Source: Bacteroides luhongzhouii | Lineage (GTDB): Bacteria > Bacteroidota > Bacteroidia > Bacteroidales > Bacteroidaceae | DNA: 64,000 bases | Direction: 5' to 3' | Assembly (NCBI RefSeq): GCF_009193295.2 | Contig: NZ_CP059973.1 | Coordinates: forward strand, 1,860,001 to 1,924,000 | Notes under the pieces: generated by a model | Told to the model about the DNA's origin: nothing | Database searches by the model: none | What the model saw: only the letters and a program-made list of their open reading frames with translations | Shown here: piece after piece, positions 34,435 to 42,959 of the stretch | Layout of the letters: the number at the start of each line of letters is the position of its first letter | How positions within the stretch are numbered: the first letter of the stretch is position 1 | Translations under genes and position numbers: made by a program

Positions 34435-36378
34435 ATGATGAAGTTTTTTATAGTAATGGCTATGCTATTGGGTAGTAGCGTTGCAAGTGCAGAAAATAAA
34501 CAGATAACAAGTCCTGATGGAAAGTTGGTAGTAACAGTCGCAGATATGGATGGAAGACCCTCTTATTCTGTTAGTTATGACAATGTTCTCTTTTTGAAGC
34601 CATCTCCATTAGGGATTATAGCAAATATAGGAGATTTTTCATCGGGGATGTCGCTGGAGAAAAATGTTTCAACAAATAAAATAGATGAAACATACAAGTT
34701 GGCTTCTATTAAGCAGAGCAAGGTTCGTTATGTGGCAAATGAAGCTGTATTTTCGTTTACACAACAAGGGAAAACAATTTATGATGTTATATTCCGCATA
34801 AGTAATAACGATGTTGCTTTTAAATATAAGATGTATCCGCAAGGTGAGACACTAAGTTGCGTGGTTAAGCAAGAAGTCACAGGATTTGCATTTCCTGACG
34901 GAATCACCACTTTCCTTTGTCCGCAAAGTAAACCGATGGGAGGATTTGCCCGTACTTCTCCAAGTTATGAGACGTCTTATACGGCAGATGATGTCGCAGG
35001 GAAAAATGGCTGGGGAGAAGGATATACATTTCCCTGTTTGTTCCGTAATGGAGATAACGGTTGGGCGCTTGTTTCCGAAACGGGAGTAAATGGCGGATAT
35101 TGTGCGAGCCGTCTGTTGGGACAAGAAGTAGGGACATATACCATTGGATTTCCGCAAGAAGGTGAAGCAAATGGGAATGGTACGGTTTCTCCGGGGATAG
35201 CATTACCGGGCGAGACGCCTTGGCGTACTATTACTGTGGGCAAGACTTTGGCTCCAATAGTGGAGACAACGGTTCCTTTTGATGTTGTAAAACCGCTTTA
35301 TCCTGCAAAAGGAGAGTATACGTATGGCAGGGGTTCATGGAGCTGGATTATCGGTATGGATGGAAGTACTAATTACAAAGAGCAACTCCGGTATATTGAT
35401 TTCTCGGCAGCAATGGGGTATCAGTCTGTGTTGGTGGATGCCTTGTGGGATAAACAAATAGGACGTGATAAAATTGAAGAATTGGCTAAATATGGGAAGG
35501 ACAAAGGGGTAGCTCTTTATTTGTGGTATAATTCGAATGGGTATTGGAATGATGCTCCGCAAACTCCGAGAGGTATTATGGATAATGCGATAGCCAGACG
35601 TAAGGAGATGAAATGGATGCAAAGCATTGGTATCCGTGGAATAAAAGTTGACTTTTTCGGAGGTGACAAGCAAATGACCATGCAGTTGTATGAGGATATC
35701 TTGTCGGATGCAAACGAGTACGGTCTTTTAGTTATTTTCCATGGATGTACTTTGCCTCGTGGCTGGGAACGTATGTATCCTAACTTCGCATCGAGTGAGG
35801 CTGTATTGGCTAGTGAAAATCTTCATTTCTCTCAAGGCAGCTGTGATCATGAGGCTTTTAATGCCACCCTGCATCCGTTTATCCGTAACACTGTAGGTAG
35901 CATGGATTTTGGCGGTAGTGCATTGAACAAATATTATAATGCGGATAATGCTCCACGGGGAAGCCGGCGGGTGACATCAGATGTCTACGCACTGGCTACG
36001 GCGGTTCTATTTCAGAGTCCGGTACAGCATTTTGCTCTGGCACCGAATAACCTGACCGATGCTCCGTCGTGGGCTATTGATTTTATGAAAGAGGCTCCAA
36101 CGACTTGGGACGAGGTACGTTTCATTGACGGTTATCCTGGTAAATACGTTATTCTTGCCCGTCGTCATGGCGACAAATGGTATATTGCCGGAGTAAATGC
36201 GCAGAAGGAAACACTGAAACTTAAAGTTAATTTGCCGATGTTCTCCAATGGAGAAAAGGTGAGACTATTTAGTGATGATAAGGCATTGCAGGGTAGCGTA
36301 AAACAAATAGGAATAGGAAAGAAACAAGAATTGCAACTATCTATTCCTTGCAATGGTGGAGTATTAATAACCAAATAA
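34435..36378 (+). CDS. GH97 alpha-glycosidase (probable retaining alpha-galactosidase)
   Basis: A 647-residue exported enzyme (signal peptide MMKFFIVMAMLLGSSVASA). Residues about 20-290 form the GH97 N-terminal beta-supersandwich (KQITSPDGKLVVTV) and the barrel begins near 300 (YTYGRGSWSWI). Asp406 in GIKVDFFGGD sits where retaining GH97 alpha-galactosidases have their nucleophile, and Glu in SSEAVL is a candidate acid/base. Retaining chemistry is inferred from these residues. Alpha-galactosyl groups occur on complex cereal xylans, which would fit the PUL. The frame opens at 34378, overlapping GH31, but the ATG at 34435 makes a clean signal peptide. Confidence 0.88.
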   Translation: MMKFFIVMAMLLGSSVASAENKQITSPDGKLVVTVADMDGRPSYSVSYDNVLFLKPSPLGIIANIGDFSSGMSLEKNVSTNKIDETYKLASIKQSKVRYVANEAVFSFTQQGKTIYDVIFRISNNDVAFKYKMYPQGETLSCVVKQEVTGFAFPDGITTFLCPQSKPMGGFARTSPSYETSYTADDVAGKNGWGEGYTFPCLFRNGDNGWALVSETGVNGGYCASRLLGQEVGTYTIGFPQEGEANGNGTVSPGIALPGETPWRTITVGKTLAPIVETTVPFDVVKPLYPAKGEYTYGRGSWSWIIGMDGSTNYKEQLRYIDFSAAMGYQSVLVDALWDKQIGRDKIEELAKYGKDKGVALYLWYNSNGYWNDAPQTPRGIMDNAIARRKEMKWMQSIGIRGIKVDFFGGDKQMTMQLYEDILSDANEYGLLVIFHGCTLPRGWERMYPNFASSEAVLASENLHFSQGSCDHEAFNATLHPFIRNTVGSMDFGGSALNKYYNADNAPRGSRRVTSDVYALATAVLFQSPVQHFALAPNNLTDAPSWAIDFMKEAPTTWDEVRFIDGYPGKYVILARRHGDKWYIAGVNAQKETLKLKVNLPMFSNGEKVRLFSDDKALQGSVKQIGIGKKQELQLSIPCNGGVLITK

Positions 36379-36397
36379 CTGTTTAAACTGATAGAAT

Positions 36398-37729
36398 ATG
36401 AAAAACTTGAATTTTTGGGGTGTATTACTCCTGTTGGCAATGACTACCGCTACTTTAGGAGTGGCACAAAATCCTATTATCCAGACAAAATATACCGCTG
36501 ATCCGGCTCCGATGGTATATAATGATACCGTTTTCCTTTATACAACTCATGATGAGGATGATGCCGAAGGATTCAAAATGTTGGACTGGTTACTTTATAC
36601 TTCCACCGATATGGTCAATTGGACCGATCATGGAGCGGTCGCTTCTCTGAAGAGTTTTGATTGGGTGAAACGTGATAACGGTGCCTGGGCAGAACAAGTC
36701 ATCGAACGTAATGGCAAATTTTATATGTATTGTCCGATTCACGGTAATGGTATTGGCGTATTGGTTTCCGACTCTCCTTACGGTCCTTTTAAAGACCCAT
36801 TGAACAAACCGTTGGTTTGGCAGAAGGAGCATTGGTACGACATTGACCCGACCGTATTTATTGATGATGACGGACAAGCGTATATGTATTGGGGCAATCC
36901 GAATGTTTATTATGTGAAACTGAATGAGGATATGATTTCATATTCGGGGGAAATTGTACAAGTAGAAAATAAACCGGAACATTATCAGGAAGGTCCGTGG
37001 GTGTATAAACGGAACGGGCATTATTACATGGCTTTCGCTTCAACTTGTTGCCCGGAAGGGATTGGCTATGCCATGAGCGACAAAGCTACCGGACCATGGA
37101 GTACAAAAGGATATATTATGCGTCCAACAGAGCGGAGTAGAGGAAATCATCCTGGAATTATCGATTATAAAGGTAGCTCTTATGTATTTGGCCTAAATTA
37201 TGATTTGCTTCATTTGGAAACATTGGATCATAAGGAACGTCGTTCCACGTCTGTTGCAAAAATGCATTATAATCCGGATGGAACTATTCAGGAAGTTCCT
37301 TATTGGCAGGAGACGAAACTGGAACAGATTGAAAACTTTAATCCTTACCGTAGAGTGGAAGCTGAAACGATGGCTTGGGGATATGGTCTTAAAGCTGAAA
37401 ATCATAAGAATGGTGGTTTGTATATAACCGATATCGATGATAATGAATATCTGTGTGTGCGTGGTGTCGACTTTGGCAAGAAGGGAGCAAAAAAATTCAG
37501 TGTAAGCGCAGCTTGTGTTGAAAAAGGCGGAATGATAGAAATTCGTCTGGACAGCACAGAAGGTCCGGTAATAGGCAGTGTCAGTATATCACCGACAGGA
37601 GGACTGGATATATATAAACAGATGTCATGCCGGATAAAGAATGCAAAGGGTGTACATGATCTTTATTTCTGCTTTAAAGGAGAGAAAGGAAACAAACTTT
37701 TCAATCTGGATTATTGGGGATTTGAATAG
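36398..37729 (+). CDS. GH43 with C-terminal CBM6 (subfamily 29-like arabinofuranosidase)
   Basis: A 443-residue exported enzyme (signal peptide ending GVAQ). GH43 acids are Asp35 in YTADPAPMV, Asp150 in YDIDPTVFIDDDG and Glu198 in YQEGPWVYKRNG. Residues about 313-443 form a CBM6-like module (RRVEAETMAWGYG to DYWGFE). This two-domain layout is typical of GH43 subfamily 29 arabinofuranosidases acting on arabinoxylan. It closely resembles the gene at 56358, so the PUL carries two versions, one in each operon. It ends the GH43-GH31-GH97-GH43 transcript. Confidence 0.88.
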   Translation: MKNLNFWGVLLLLAMTTATLGVAQNPIIQTKYTADPAPMVYNDTVFLYTTHDEDDAEGFKMLDWLLYTSTDMVNWTDHGAVASLKSFDWVKRDNGAWAEQVIERNGKFYMYCPIHGNGIGVLVSDSPYGPFKDPLNKPLVWQKEHWYDIDPTVFIDDDGQAYMYWGNPNVYYVKLNEDMISYSGEIVQVENKPEHYQEGPWVYKRNGHYYMAFASTCCPEGIGYAMSDKATGPWSTKGYIMRPTERSRGNHPGIIDYKGSSYVFGLNYDLLHLETLDHKERRSTSVAKMHYNPDGTIQEVPYWQETKLEQIENFNPYRRVEAETMAWGYGLKAENHKNGGLYITDIDDNEYLCVRGVDFGKKGAKKFSVSAACVEKGGMIEIRLDSTEGPVIGSVSISPTGGLDIYKQMSCRIKNAKGVHDLYFCFKGEKGNKLFNLDYWGFE

Positions 37730-37808
37730 CTTTTTATAAAAAAAAGTAAGATTGTAATATATTGATAATCAGTGTGATTGTTTGGGCGCGCTACAAGAGG
37801 AAAGATAG

Positions 37809-37895
37809 ATGTAACATTGAAAATGAAGATGTTATTTGGGAAAAGAAGCCCGTAACATAATTATGTCTGTAGTTTTATGAGCTGGCATATCTTTG
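37809..37895 (+). promoter_or_regulatory. HTCS-type operator sites and promoter of the main SusCD operon
   Basis: Three sites are visible: ATGTAACAT (37809-37817), ATGTTATTT (37829-37837) and CCGTAACAT (37850-37858), with 20- and 21-bp spacing. The -7 box TATCTTTG (37888-37895) follows after 29 bp. This promoter should drive the long transcript from the GH43 gene through both SusC/SusD pairs. Transcription from about 37902 also decides the start codon of the next gene. Confidence 0.65.
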
Positions 37896-37945
37896 CAGGA
37901 AAGAACAGTAATTCATATTTGATTATAAAGAAAATAAGAAGTATT

Positions 37946-39679
37946 ATGAAGAATACACGGGTTATACAATCAATGTCAATCGTTTGGCTCTCCATATTTA
38001 TGTTGGGGATAGCAATGATGTCATGTAACTCAAAGAAAGAACAACAATTACCGACTATTGGAAAATCTGTGGCTCTCTTTGATTATTTTTCTTATAAAGG
38101 AAATGATGATTTTTATATTTCCAATCCTCTATCAGGTGAAGATTATTTTTATAATCCTATTTTGCCGGGATGGTATTCCGATCCTAGTGTTTGCACAAAT
38201 GGAGAAGGTGATTATTTCCTGGTAACATCTACATTCACTTATTTCCCCGGTGTTCCTATTTTTCACAGCAAGGACTTGGTGAATTGGAAACAGATAGGGC
38301 ATGTGTTGAACCGTGCTTCGCAATTAGTGAATATGGAAGGACAGAAAGTGAGTGGCGGTATTTTTGCTCCGGCTATTTCCTATAATCCGCATAATAAGAC
38401 CTACTATATGGTGACTACCAATGTGGGAGCCGGGAATTTCTTTGTTAAGACACAAGATCCGTTTGGTGAATGGTCAGAGCCTGTCATGTTGCCGGAAGTC
38501 GGAGGAATTGATCCTTCTTTCTTTTTTGATGAAGATGGTAAGGCATATATTGTTAATAATGATGAGGCTCCGGATAATAAGCCTGAATATAGTGGGCATC
38601 GTACCATACGTATACAAGAGTTTGATGTGAAGACGGATAAGACGATCGGTCCCCGTAAAATCCTAGTAAACAAAGGAGCTCAACCGGCAGACAAACCAAT
38701 TTGGATAGAAGGCCCTCATTTATATAAGATAAATGGAAAGTATTTCTTGATGTCCGCCGAAGGTGGAACAGGGAACTGGCATTCGGAAGTGATTTTCTGT
38801 GGTGATTCTCCGATGGGTAAATTTCTTCCATGGGAAAATAATCCGATCCTGACGCAAAGACATTTAAATTCTGATCGTCCGAATTCGGTAACTTGTGCTG
38901 GTCATGCAGACTTGATTCAAACAAAAGAGGGAGATTGGTGGGCTGTTTTTCTGGCTTGTCGCCCTATCAATAATCAGTTTGAGAATTTGGGACGTGAAAC
39001 ATTTATGATGCCGGTGAAATGGAGTGAAGACGGGTTCCCGTACATGACACAAGGCGATGATTTAGTACCTATGATTATAAGACGTGAAGGGGTGAAACGA
39101 GATACGACAGTTACTTATGGTAATTTCGAGTTAATAGAGAACTTTGATTCTCCTATACTCGACATGACTTGGATGACTTTAAGAGCTTCTGCTTCCGATT
39201 TATATTCATTGACGGAAACGCCCGGATATCTGACCTTGAAGTGTGCAAATATTAGCGCTACGGAAAAGAAGACTCCGGCATTTGTCTGCCATCGGTTACA
39301 ACATCATAAATTTGAATGTGCTACCCGTATGTTGTTCAATCCTTCTAACGATAAGGAAACAGCCGGAATGCTGTTGTTTAAAGATGAGACGCATCAATAT
39401 TTCTTCTGCTTGAATAAAGTGGGTGAGAATAAAAATATTTCTCTGAAACAAATTGGTGAAAAGGAACAGACATTGGCTTCAGATGAAATAGACGCAGATA
39501 CAAATGAAGTATATTTGAAATTAGTATCTCAAGGAATTGGTTACGATTTCTATTATTCTATTGATGGTGAGAAAAGCTGGAAACTGCTTTGTAAAGATGT
39601 AGATCCTAGTTATCTCTCTACTACAACGGCTGGTGGATTTACCGGTACTACAATTGGATTATACGCTACTTGCAAATAA
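37946..39679 (+). CDS. GH43 lipoprotein with C-terminal beta-sandwich (probable beta-xylosidase/arabinofuranosidase)
   Basis: A 577-residue lipoprotein (lipobox AMMSC, Cys27). Catalytic acids are Asp79 in WYSDPSV, Asp189 in GGIDPSFFF and Glu255 in WIEGPHLY. A concanavalin-like C-terminal domain begins near residue 390 (ENFDSPILDMTWMTLRAS). It is a paralogue of the GH43 at 30184, but its lipoprotein signal may place it at a different site in the cell. The reading frame is open from 37877, but the predicted transcription start lies after that position, so the ATG at 37946 is preferred. It is first in the transcript that includes both transporters. Confidence 0.9.
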   Translation: MKNTRVIQSMSIVWLSIFMLGIAMMSCNSKKEQQLPTIGKSVALFDYFSYKGNDDFYISNPLSGEDYFYNPILPGWYSDPSVCTNGEGDYFLVTSTFTYFPGVPIFHSKDLVNWKQIGHVLNRASQLVNMEGQKVSGGIFAPAISYNPHNKTYYMVTTNVGAGNFFVKTQDPFGEWSEPVMLPEVGGIDPSFFFDEDGKAYIVNNDEAPDNKPEYSGHRTIRIQEFDVKTDKTIGPRKILVNKGAQPADKPIWIEGPHLYKINGKYFLMSAEGGTGNWHSEVIFCGDSPMGKFLPWENNPILTQRHLNSDRPNSVTCAGHADLIQTKEGDWWAVFLACRPINNQFENLGRETFMMPVKWSEDGFPYMTQGDDLVPMIIRREGVKRDTTVTYGNFELIENFDSPILDMTWMTLRASASDLYSLTETPGYLTLKCANISATEKKTPAFVCHRLQHHKFECATRMLFNPSNDKETAGMLLFKDETHQYFFCLNKVGENKNISLKQIGEKEQTLASDEIDADTNEVYLKLVSQGIGYDFYYSIDGEKSWKLLCKDVDPSYLSTTTAGGFTGTTIGLYATCK

Positions 39680-39799
39680 TTATTTTTTTTATATAAATAT
39701 AATGCTAGTAATTATGAGTGATATTTATAATGATGGCTAACGCACTTAAAAAAAGAATGATGATTAGAAAACAATGTAGTTAATTAACATCTTAAACTA

Positions 39800-42700
39800 A
39801 TGGTAATGAAAAATGTAACGAAGAAAATTCAAAAGATTCCTTACTTGTTTCTCCTTATGTTGTTTAGTTTTGTAACAGCATCAGCACAGAAAGGGATAAC
39901 GGTGAGGGGAACGGTTCTTGACAGTAATGGTGAGACAATCATTGGAGCCTCAGTAGTTTTAAAGGGTAATAATTCAATAGGTACGATTTCAGATATAGAT
40001 GGAAATTTTGTATTGACCGTACCCAATGAGAAGTCTACCCTTATTGTTTCGTATGTAGGAATGAAACCACAGGAGGTAAAAGTGGTTTCCAAAGGTCTTT
40101 TTAAAGTGGTGTTGGAAGATGATACTAAACAACTGGAAGAAGTAGTAGTTGTAGGTTACGGACAACAGAAGAAAGCGAGTGTGGTAGGTGCTATCACGCA
40201 GACCACTGGAAAAGTATTGGAACGGGCGGCTGGTATTTCTGATATTGGTGCGGCGTTAACCGGTAACCTGCCGGGGGTTATAACGACTCAAAGTTCCGGT
40301 ATGCCAGGTGAAGAAGAACCGAAAATCACAATACGTGGGACTAGTTCATGGAATAATAGTGACCCGTTGGTACTGGTGGATGGCATAGAACGTCCGATGA
40401 GCAGTGTGGATATTGCTTCTGTACAATCTATTTCTGTCTTGAAGGATGCTTCTGCAACTGCTGTTTATGGTGTGAAAGGTGCAAATGGTGTCATTTTGGT
40501 AACGACTAAACGCGGAACTGAGGGAGCTGCCCAAATAAACATAGCAGCCAATGCCACGATGAAGATACCTTCCAAGCTTCCTAACAAGTTGGATTCTTAT
40601 GATGCTTTGATGGCACGCAATATGGCTATTGAGCATGAGTTGAGCTTGTATCCAGATTCATGGTCGTACATAAAGCCGCAGTCAATAATTAATAAGTATC
40701 GTAATCCGGCAAATTTGGAAGAAGCGGAACGCTATCCGAATGTGGACTGGCAGGATGTATTGTTCAAAGACTATGCGATGTCCTACAATGCAAATGTGAA
40801 TGTCAGCGGTGGAACTCGGTTTGTAAAATATTTCGCTTCTGTCGATTATGTGCATGAGGGGGACTTGTTCGATGTATTTGATAATGGGCGTGATTATAAT
40901 TCCGGTTATGGATATGACAGAATTAATGTACGTAGTAATTTGGATTTTCAGATAACCAAGAGTACTGTTTTTAAGGTTAATGTAGCGGGCTCTAATGGAT
41001 ACAAGAAAACTCCTTATAATAATTCCAATTATGATAGCTCGGCCGACTGGTCGATTGCCCAGCAGTGGGCGGGGGCGTATAATATTGCTCCGGATGTATT
41101 TCTTCCAAAATATTCGGATGGTTCATGGGGATATTATCCGAATATTTCGAATGTTACCAATTCTGCAGAAAATGTTTCATTGGGAGGTACGATGACTACC
41201 ACTACTACACAGATAACAACTGACTTTGCATTGGAACAGGATTTGAGCTTTATAACGAAAGGATTGAGTGCAAGGGCTATGGTTTCTTGGGATAATACTT
41301 TTGTAGAATGGAAACGCGGTATCAATGACCTATATAACGACGCACAACATAAATGGATTAATCCGGATACAGGGGAGGTCAGTTATAAAAAGTCGTATGA
41401 CAACAATACAGGTTTTGATTTTATGCAGGGTGTAATGTGGAATACGGAAGGTGGTGAAGTCAAGAATTGGGCGACACAGCGTAACCTTAATTATCAGGCA
41501 CAGTTAAATTGGGCCCGTAGTTTTGGAAAGCATAATGTTACCCTTATGGGATTGTTCAGTCGTCAAGAAACGGCTACAGGAAGTGAAATTCCTCACTATC
41601 GTGAAGACTGGGCATTCCGTACTACTTATAATTGGGCGGATCGGTATTTTATTGAATATAATGGTGCTTATAATGGTTCCGAGAAGTTCAGCAAAGAAAA
41701 TCGTTTTGCATTCTTTAATTCCGGTGCTATCGGATGGATGGTTAGTGAAGAACCGTTTATGAAATTCTTGAAAGAACGCAGAATTTTGGATATGTTGAAA
41801 ATTCGTGCTTCTTATGGTGAAATCGGTGATGATAATGTAAAAACACGTTGGTTGTATATGAATCAATGGGCTTACGGCGGAACCTCGTCTTTGGATGTAG
41901 ATCGTGGTGAAAGTCCATATACTTGGTATCGTGAATCAGCAGTAGGTAATTCTGATGTGCATTGGGAGAAAGTAAAGAAATTGAATTTTGGTATTGATTA
42001 CTCTTTTTGGGATGGTTTGTTTGCAGGTAGCGTGGAAGTCTTTCGTGATAAACGTACTGATATTCTGGTGGGTGGAAGCGATCGGGCTATTCCTTCTTAT
42101 TTTGGTACTACAGCAGTTACTGCTAACTTAGGTAAGGTTAGAACCAAAGGTTATGAGTTGGAACTTCGTATCAACAAGACATTTTCCAATAAGATGCGCG
42201 TTTGGGCTAATATGAGCATGACCCATGCGGAAAATAAGATACTTGAAAAAGACGATGCTCCATTGTTGGCTGGGTATCAAAAGGTGGCTGGTTATGCCAT
42301 TGGTCAGAATAAGGCATATATTGATAATGGATATTTGAATTCTTATGACGATGTGATTGGTAGCCCGCAGCATGATACAAACAATTCACAACGTCTTCCC
42401 GGAGACTATTATATTGTCGATTTCAATGGGGATGGTGTCGTCGACAGCAAGGACCAAGCTCCTTACGGTTACTCTGATACTCCACAGAACACATATAATG
42501 CTACTCTTGGCTTTGAGTGGAAGGGATTTAGTGCTTTTGTTCAGTTCTATGGTGTAAACAATGTGACTCGTGTCGTTCAGTTGACCAGTTTTGGCAGTCA
42601 GATGAATACGGTGTATGATCAGGGTAGCTGGTGGTCTGAGGCTGGCGATGCGGCCGATGTTGTAACTCCGCGCTGGTTGTCAAAGGTGAGCGGTTACAGT

Positions 42701-42949
42701 AATGGTACGCAATACTATTATGACGGTTCTTATATTCGTCTGAAAAATGCAGAGATAGCCTATACCTTTACAGATGGATGGGTGCGAAAACTCGGGGTGA
42801 AAAATTTGAAGATTTACTTAAATGGAAACAACTTATGGGTATGGTCTAAGATGCCGGACGACCGTGAATCAAATTTTGCAGGTTCGGGTAATCAAGGGGC
42901 GTATCCTACGGTGAAACGTTTCAACTTAGGTGTTAAATTTACATTATAA
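39800..42949 (+). CDS. SusC-family TonB-dependent transporter (first of two in the xylan PUL)
   Basis: A 1049-residue transporter. A signal peptide (ending ASAQ) precedes a carboxypeptidase-regulatory-like domain (about residues 32-112, ITVRGTVLDSNGETIIGASVVL), the TonB box QLEEVVVVGYGQQ, a plug with LVLVDGIERP and ISVLKDASATAVYG, and a barrel ending FNLGVKFTL. It should import xylo-oligosaccharides with the SusD protein encoded immediately after it. The 120-bp gap before it has no clear -7 box, so it probably depends on the promoter at 37888. Starts at 39800 and 39806 are equally plausible. Confidence 0.95.
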   Translation: MVMKNVTKKIQKIPYLFLLMLFSFVTASAQKGITVRGTVLDSNGETIIGASVVLKGNNSIGTISDIDGNFVLTVPNEKSTLIVSYVGMKPQEVKVVSKGLFKVVLEDDTKQLEEVVVVGYGQQKKASVVGAITQTTGKVLERAAGISDIGAALTGNLPGVITTQSSGMPGEEEPKITIRGTSSWNNSDPLVLVDGIERPMSSVDIASVQSISVLKDASATAVYGVKGANGVILVTTKRGTEGAAQINIAANATMKIPSKLPNKLDSYDALMARNMAIEHELSLYPDSWSYIKPQSIINKYRNPANLEEAERYPNVDWQDVLFKDYAMSYNANVNVSGGTRFVKYFASVDYVHEGDLFDVFDNGRDYNSGYGYDRINVRSNLDFQITKSTVFKVNVAGSNGYKKTPYNNSNYDSSADWSIAQQWAGAYNIAPDVFLPKYSDGSWGYYPNISNVTNSAENVSLGGTMTTTTTQITTDFALEQDLSFITKGLSARAMVSWDNTFVEWKRGINDLYNDAQHKWINPDTGEVSYKKSYDNNTGFDFMQGVMWNTEGGEVKNWATQRNLNYQAQLNWARSFGKHNVTLMGLFSRQETATGSEIPHYREDWAFRTTYNWADRYFIEYNGAYNGSEKFSKENRFAFFNSGAIGWMVSEEPFMKFLKERRILDMLKIRASYGEIGDDNVKTRWLYMNQWAYGGTSSLDVDRGESPYTWYRESAVGNSDVHWEKVKKLNFGIDYSFWDGLFAGSVEVFRDKRTDILVGGSDRAIPSYFGTTAVTANLGKVRTKGYELELRINKTFSNKMRVWANMSMTHAENKILEKDDAPLLAGYQKVAGYAIGQNKAYIDNGYLNSYDDVIGSPQHDTNNSQRLPGDYYIVDFNGDGVVDSKDQAPYGYSDTPQNTYNATLGFEWKGFSAFVQFYGVNNVTRVVQLTSFGSQMNTVYDQGSWWSEAGDAADVVTPRWLSKVSGYSNGTQYYYDGSYIRLKNAEIAYTFTDGWVRKLGVKNLKIYLNGNNLWVWSKMPDDRESNFAGSGNQGAYPTVKRFNLGVKFTL

Positions 42950-42959
42950 TCAAAGTACT

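Noticed and set aside
37877..37945. An upstream ATG giving the GH43 lipoprotein 23 extra residues
   Set aside because: It would lie before the predicted transcription start (about 37902) and would bury the lipoprotein signal inside the protein.
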